Under the pieces are notes generated by a model. It worked only from the letters and a program-made list of their open reading frames with translations. It was not told where the DNA came from and made no database searches. A stretch of DNA of 64,000 bases from Lysinibacillus_B sp031181585 (GTDB lineage Bacteria > Bacillota > Bacilli > Bacillales_A > Planococcaceae): positions 2,914,001 through 2,978,000 of the forward strand of contig NZ_CP154840.1 in assembly GCF_047301505.1 (NCBI RefSeq). Reading direction: 5' to 3'. Position numbers and translations under genes: made by a program. Shown here in pieces: positions 61,756 through 64,000 of this stretch (the first letter of the stretch is position 1; each line of letters opens with the position of its first letter).

Positions 61756-61785
61756 ATTAGAATAATTCTAATGTAAGTGTAACAA
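61756..61785 (-). promoter_or_regulatory. hemA promoter
   Basis: TTGTTA (61780-61785), 18 nt, TCTAAT (61756-61761) on the minus strand, about 105 nt before hemA. The -10 lies inside the PerR-like operator. Confidence 0.6.
61757..61771. promoter_or_regulatory. PerR box at the hemA promoter
   Basis: TTAGAAT-A-ATTCTAA, a perfect 7-1-7 inverted repeat (extended to 21 bp from 61754 to 61774), matches the PerR pattern TTATAAT-N-ATTATAA with T at position 2 (Fur sites have G there). B. subtilis PerR is known to repress hemA. Overlap with the -10 fits repression. Confidence 0.85.
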
Positions 61786-62013
61786 AAATTATGTTCTGTT
61801 TCAATGAATGTTTACTTTTTCAATGAAATATAAACATGAATGTGAACAAAAGGTTACTAATATGAGACTATTCACAACAGCTCTTTAGTAAAATCGACAG
61901 CGGTCCGACTGCAAACCAATTGATTTTTTCGACCTGTCTAAAGACTCTGTTGCTGTTAACCCCTTTTATCGAACTTCCGCATTACAATAGTTTAGTATTC
62001 CCGAAAACAATAG

Positions 62014-62044
62014 AAAAACTCCAGCAGCTATTCTGCTGCCGGAG
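62014..62044 (-). terminator. Terminator of the von Willebrand A gene
   Basis: Stem CTCCGGCAGC / GCTGCTGGAG (one G-U) and T5 on the minus strand, about 10 bp after the stop. Confidence 0.9.
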
Positions 62045-62053
62045 CCGATCATC

Positions 62054-64000
62054 CTACTGAATGTCTATTTTTTTAGTAGCAAGTAATTTACCGTCTTTAT
62101 CATAAGCAAGGAATTCTACTTCCTCGTAAATGCTGAAATTATGAATTTTACGGATATCATGTTCCAGCTCAAATCTATTCATACCGATATATCGCAGATC
62201 CAATTCAATTTCTCCTTTTACAGAGTAGAATTTCACCTTCACCTTTTCAACATTGCCGCAGTTTGCTTCCGCTTCAATGAAAAGATACGTACGTCCGATC
62301 GTTACATCTGACTGCTGGAATGAATCAAAGTTTGGAGGACATGCTTCCACAAGATTAATACACATCGCTTTCATCAAAGATTCATAGATTGCCGTAATAT
62401 TGTTAATATCCGATAAGTGGAAATGCTGCCCCTCTGTCTGGACGGCAATATTCTTCAATATTGTCTGATTTGCATCCTTACCTACTGATACAGTAAATAC
62501 TTTTAAATTGTTCTGCTGCGCATATGTGATGATATCTTTAGCTTCATTGCTATTTGCCTTGCCATCTGATACAAGAACAATTGCCCCTGGAATAGAACCT
62601 ATATATTGCTGTTCCTTCATATGCTGCTTAGCCGCTTCAATACCGGTAGCTATTTTTGTTCCGCCTTTCCGGTACTTTAGCTCATAAAGCTCTTCTAACT
62701 TAGAAACCTTTTCCCCAGTATCTTTTGCTATGAATCGCCCTTGGCTGTTGAACCCTGCAGCAACAGTTGGTTCAATATTCAGTTCCTCCATAAGTTCCCG
62801 TGTCTTCTTGTTAATCAAGTTGTTCGGGTCCGCTTTTTTCATTGAACCTGACTCATCAACTACAAACGCTACTTTCTGAATTCGATTGCAGGATTCCAGG
62901 GTATTGAGCGGTGGATGGGCAATGATTTCTTTTTTCACTACTTTTCCTTCTAAACCTTTAAGCAGCTCTTTATAGCGGGAATCTGTTTCTGGACTAAACG
63001 TTACCTTTGCCACGGTTTTCCCGTAATGGGCGCCGTCAAAGTATGCGATTGCCCGCCCGCTGTCTTCACTGCTTGTTCCTTGTGTACGGTTAAACGGTAC
63101 AGTTTTCTTTTGACCATTATAGTCAATCGTCACTTGTCCATTATAATTTGTAATGACTTGACCGCCAGGAGCCACTAATGTCACTACAACCTTTGTATAG
63201 CTTGGCATATCCCCAGGACGGCTCGCCGCATCTTCAGCAGCCTTAGTCTGATCCGCAAGCTTTGCCAGAGCGTCAATACCGTTTATAACATTTCGTAAAT
63301 CCTTATAGCTGGAGTTTCGAATATCAGCCTCTGTTATACGTTGGGCGATTGCTTGAGCTGACTTTACACTCTTATAATCAGCCATTGAAAACTCGGAAAT
63401 TTTATCCGGAAGCAGTCTGAACAAGTAAAGCAGAACAGCGTATTCCTGTGGTTCGTTACTGCCGAACTCTTTAATGATACTGCCTGGGATATAGCTGAAT
63501 GGAATGTTATAGGCTGCATTTCCATTTGCATCTACATAATAATCAAGCTGGATAGTGGATGTATTGTCCAATAAATCACTTACAATCCGCTCGAACATTT
63601 GCTCCGAAATTTCACGCTGCGCCAATGTCAGTCTTGCATAGCGATACTGCGGCATAATATTGACCGACTGTACCGTTAATGTTCCTGCATCGGCATTAAT
63701 ATTTGATACTGTTATAGGTCCTTGCTTCATTACATCAGCCGGATAGGCAGGTGCAGAAGGTATTTGACCTCCTCCATCTCCACCAGCGTATGTTTGTCCG
63801 TCATATACCTCATATGAAATACGAAGTTCAGGCTCTACTGTATATTCAACAGGTATTTTAATCTGGCTATTTTTATAGGAAGCAAAATTCTTTCCTACAG
63901 ATGAATCAGCTAATTCCAGAATGATATTATCTTTCATACTTTTGGTCATACGTGGTGCACGATAGAAGAATGTCAGCTCTCCTCCATCTGTTTCTACAAG
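62054..64000 (-). CDS. von Willebrand factor A domain protein (5' end beyond window)
   Basis: At least 648 residues are visible. The reading frame continues without a stop to the window edge beyond the internal ATG at 63949 (upstream codons read VETDGGELTFFYRAPR), so the true start lies outside. The vWA domain covers about the last-but-one 200 residues: MIDAS DESGS, a later Thr (GGTKIATG) and Asp (LVSDGKAN) are all there. Before it are beta-rich segments (YEVYDGQTYAGGDGG; VTLVAPGGQV) and after it a beta-rich tail. No signal peptide can be judged. B. subtilis has lon-ysxC before hemA, not this. Function unknown; metal-dependent adhesion or a partner-binding scaffold is possible. Confidence 0.85.
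   Translation of the reverse strand, partial: LVETDGGELTFFYRAPRMTKSMKDNIILELADSSVGKNFASYKNSQIKIPVEYTVEPELRISYEVYDGQTYAGGDGGGQIPSAPAYPADVMKQGPITVSNINADAGTLTVQSVNIMPQYRYARLTLAQREISEQMFERIVSDLLDNTSTIQLDYYVDANGNAAYNIPFSYIPGSIIKEFGSNEPQEYAVLLYLFRLLPDKISEFSMADYKSVKSAQAIAQRITEADIRNSSYKDLRNVINGIDALAKLADQTKAAEDAASRPGDMPSYTKVVVTLVAPGGQVITNYNGQVTIDYNGQKKTVPFNRTQGTSSEDSGRAIAYFDGAHYGKTVAKVTFSPETDSRYKELLKGLEGKVVKKEIIAHPPLNTLESCNRIQKVAFVVDESGSMKKADPNNLINKKTRELMEELNIEPTVAAGFNSQGRFIAKDTGEKVSKLEELYELKYRKGGTKIATGIEAAKQHMKEQQYIGSIPGAIVLVSDGKANSNEAKDIITYAQQNNLKVFTVSVGKDANQTILKNIAVQTEGQHFHLSDINNITAIYESLMKAMCINLVEACPPNFDSFQQSDVTIGRTYLFIEAEANCGNVEKVKVKFYSVKGEIELDLRYIGMNRFELEHDIRKIHNFSIYEEVEFLAYDKDGKLLATKKIDIQ

Overview
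The window comes from a low-GC, endospore-forming Firmicute. Gene order closely follows the Bacillus subtilis chromosome around hem, valS, folC, maf, radC, mreBCD, minCD, spoIVFAB, rplU-prp-rpmA, spo0B-obg-pheBA, niaR, safA, ruvAB, queA-tgt-yajC, spoVB, secDF, recJ, apt, rel, dtd, hisS-aspS, 6S RNA, tcdA, rarA, cymR and iscS. Sporulation genes are intact (spo0B, spoIVFA/FB, spoVB, safA, spoVID-like). Protein style, two folC copies and short SpoIVFB and SpoVID forms suggest a Planococcaceae/Caryophanaceae member (Solibacillus/Lysinibacillus-like). That placement is inference, not a database result.

Layout. 1-2.2 kb: iscS (cut by the left edge), cymR, and divergent rarA. 2.2-8.3 kb: an accessory block absent from this position in B. 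subtilis, with an AadA-like nucleotidyltransferase, two unusual chemoreceptors and two unknown genes. 8.3-13.1 kb: tcdA, 6S RNA, aspS and hisS with a T-box leader. 13.3-24.5 kb: SH3b/amidase, manganese catalase, DUF2642 protein, dtd, rel, apt, recJ and secDF with a long leader. 24.7-34.5 kb: comN, spoVB, DUF421 protein, yajC, tgt, queA, ruvBA, safA and its kinase-like neighbour, niaR. 34.5-47.1 kb: NUDIX, DUF393, pheA, pheB, obg, spo0B, rpmA, prp, rplU, spoIVFB/FA, minDC, mreDCB, radC, maf. 47.2-53.8 kb: SPOR-like (SpoIIB position) protein, two folC paralogues, valS and its T-box. 54-61.8 kb: small membrane protein, spoVID-like gene, hemL-B-D-C-X, hemA. The right edge cuts a von Willebrand A protein.

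Almost all genes lie on the minus strand in housekeeping operons: translation (two aminoacyl-tRNA synthetase units under T-box control), cell shape and division (mre, min), heme synthesis (hemA behind a PerR-type operator), recombination and repair (ruvAB, recJ, rarA, radC), stringent response (rel) and sporulation signalling.

The most distinctive observations are: (1) the valS T-box has two 122-nt tandem repeats in the loop of the stem just upstream of its antiterminator; (2) the spoVID-like gene has its Shine-Dalgarno inside a hairpin that looks like the hemL terminator, with a TTG start in the U-tract; (3) one chemoreceptor has a Cache-like domain with no preceding membrane helix; (4) there are tandem, diverged folC genes; (5) SpoIVFB and SpoVID lack their usual C-terminal domains; (6) SafA has a Cys/His-rich tail. 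I found no CRISPR array, prophage, insertion sequence or dedicated defence system.
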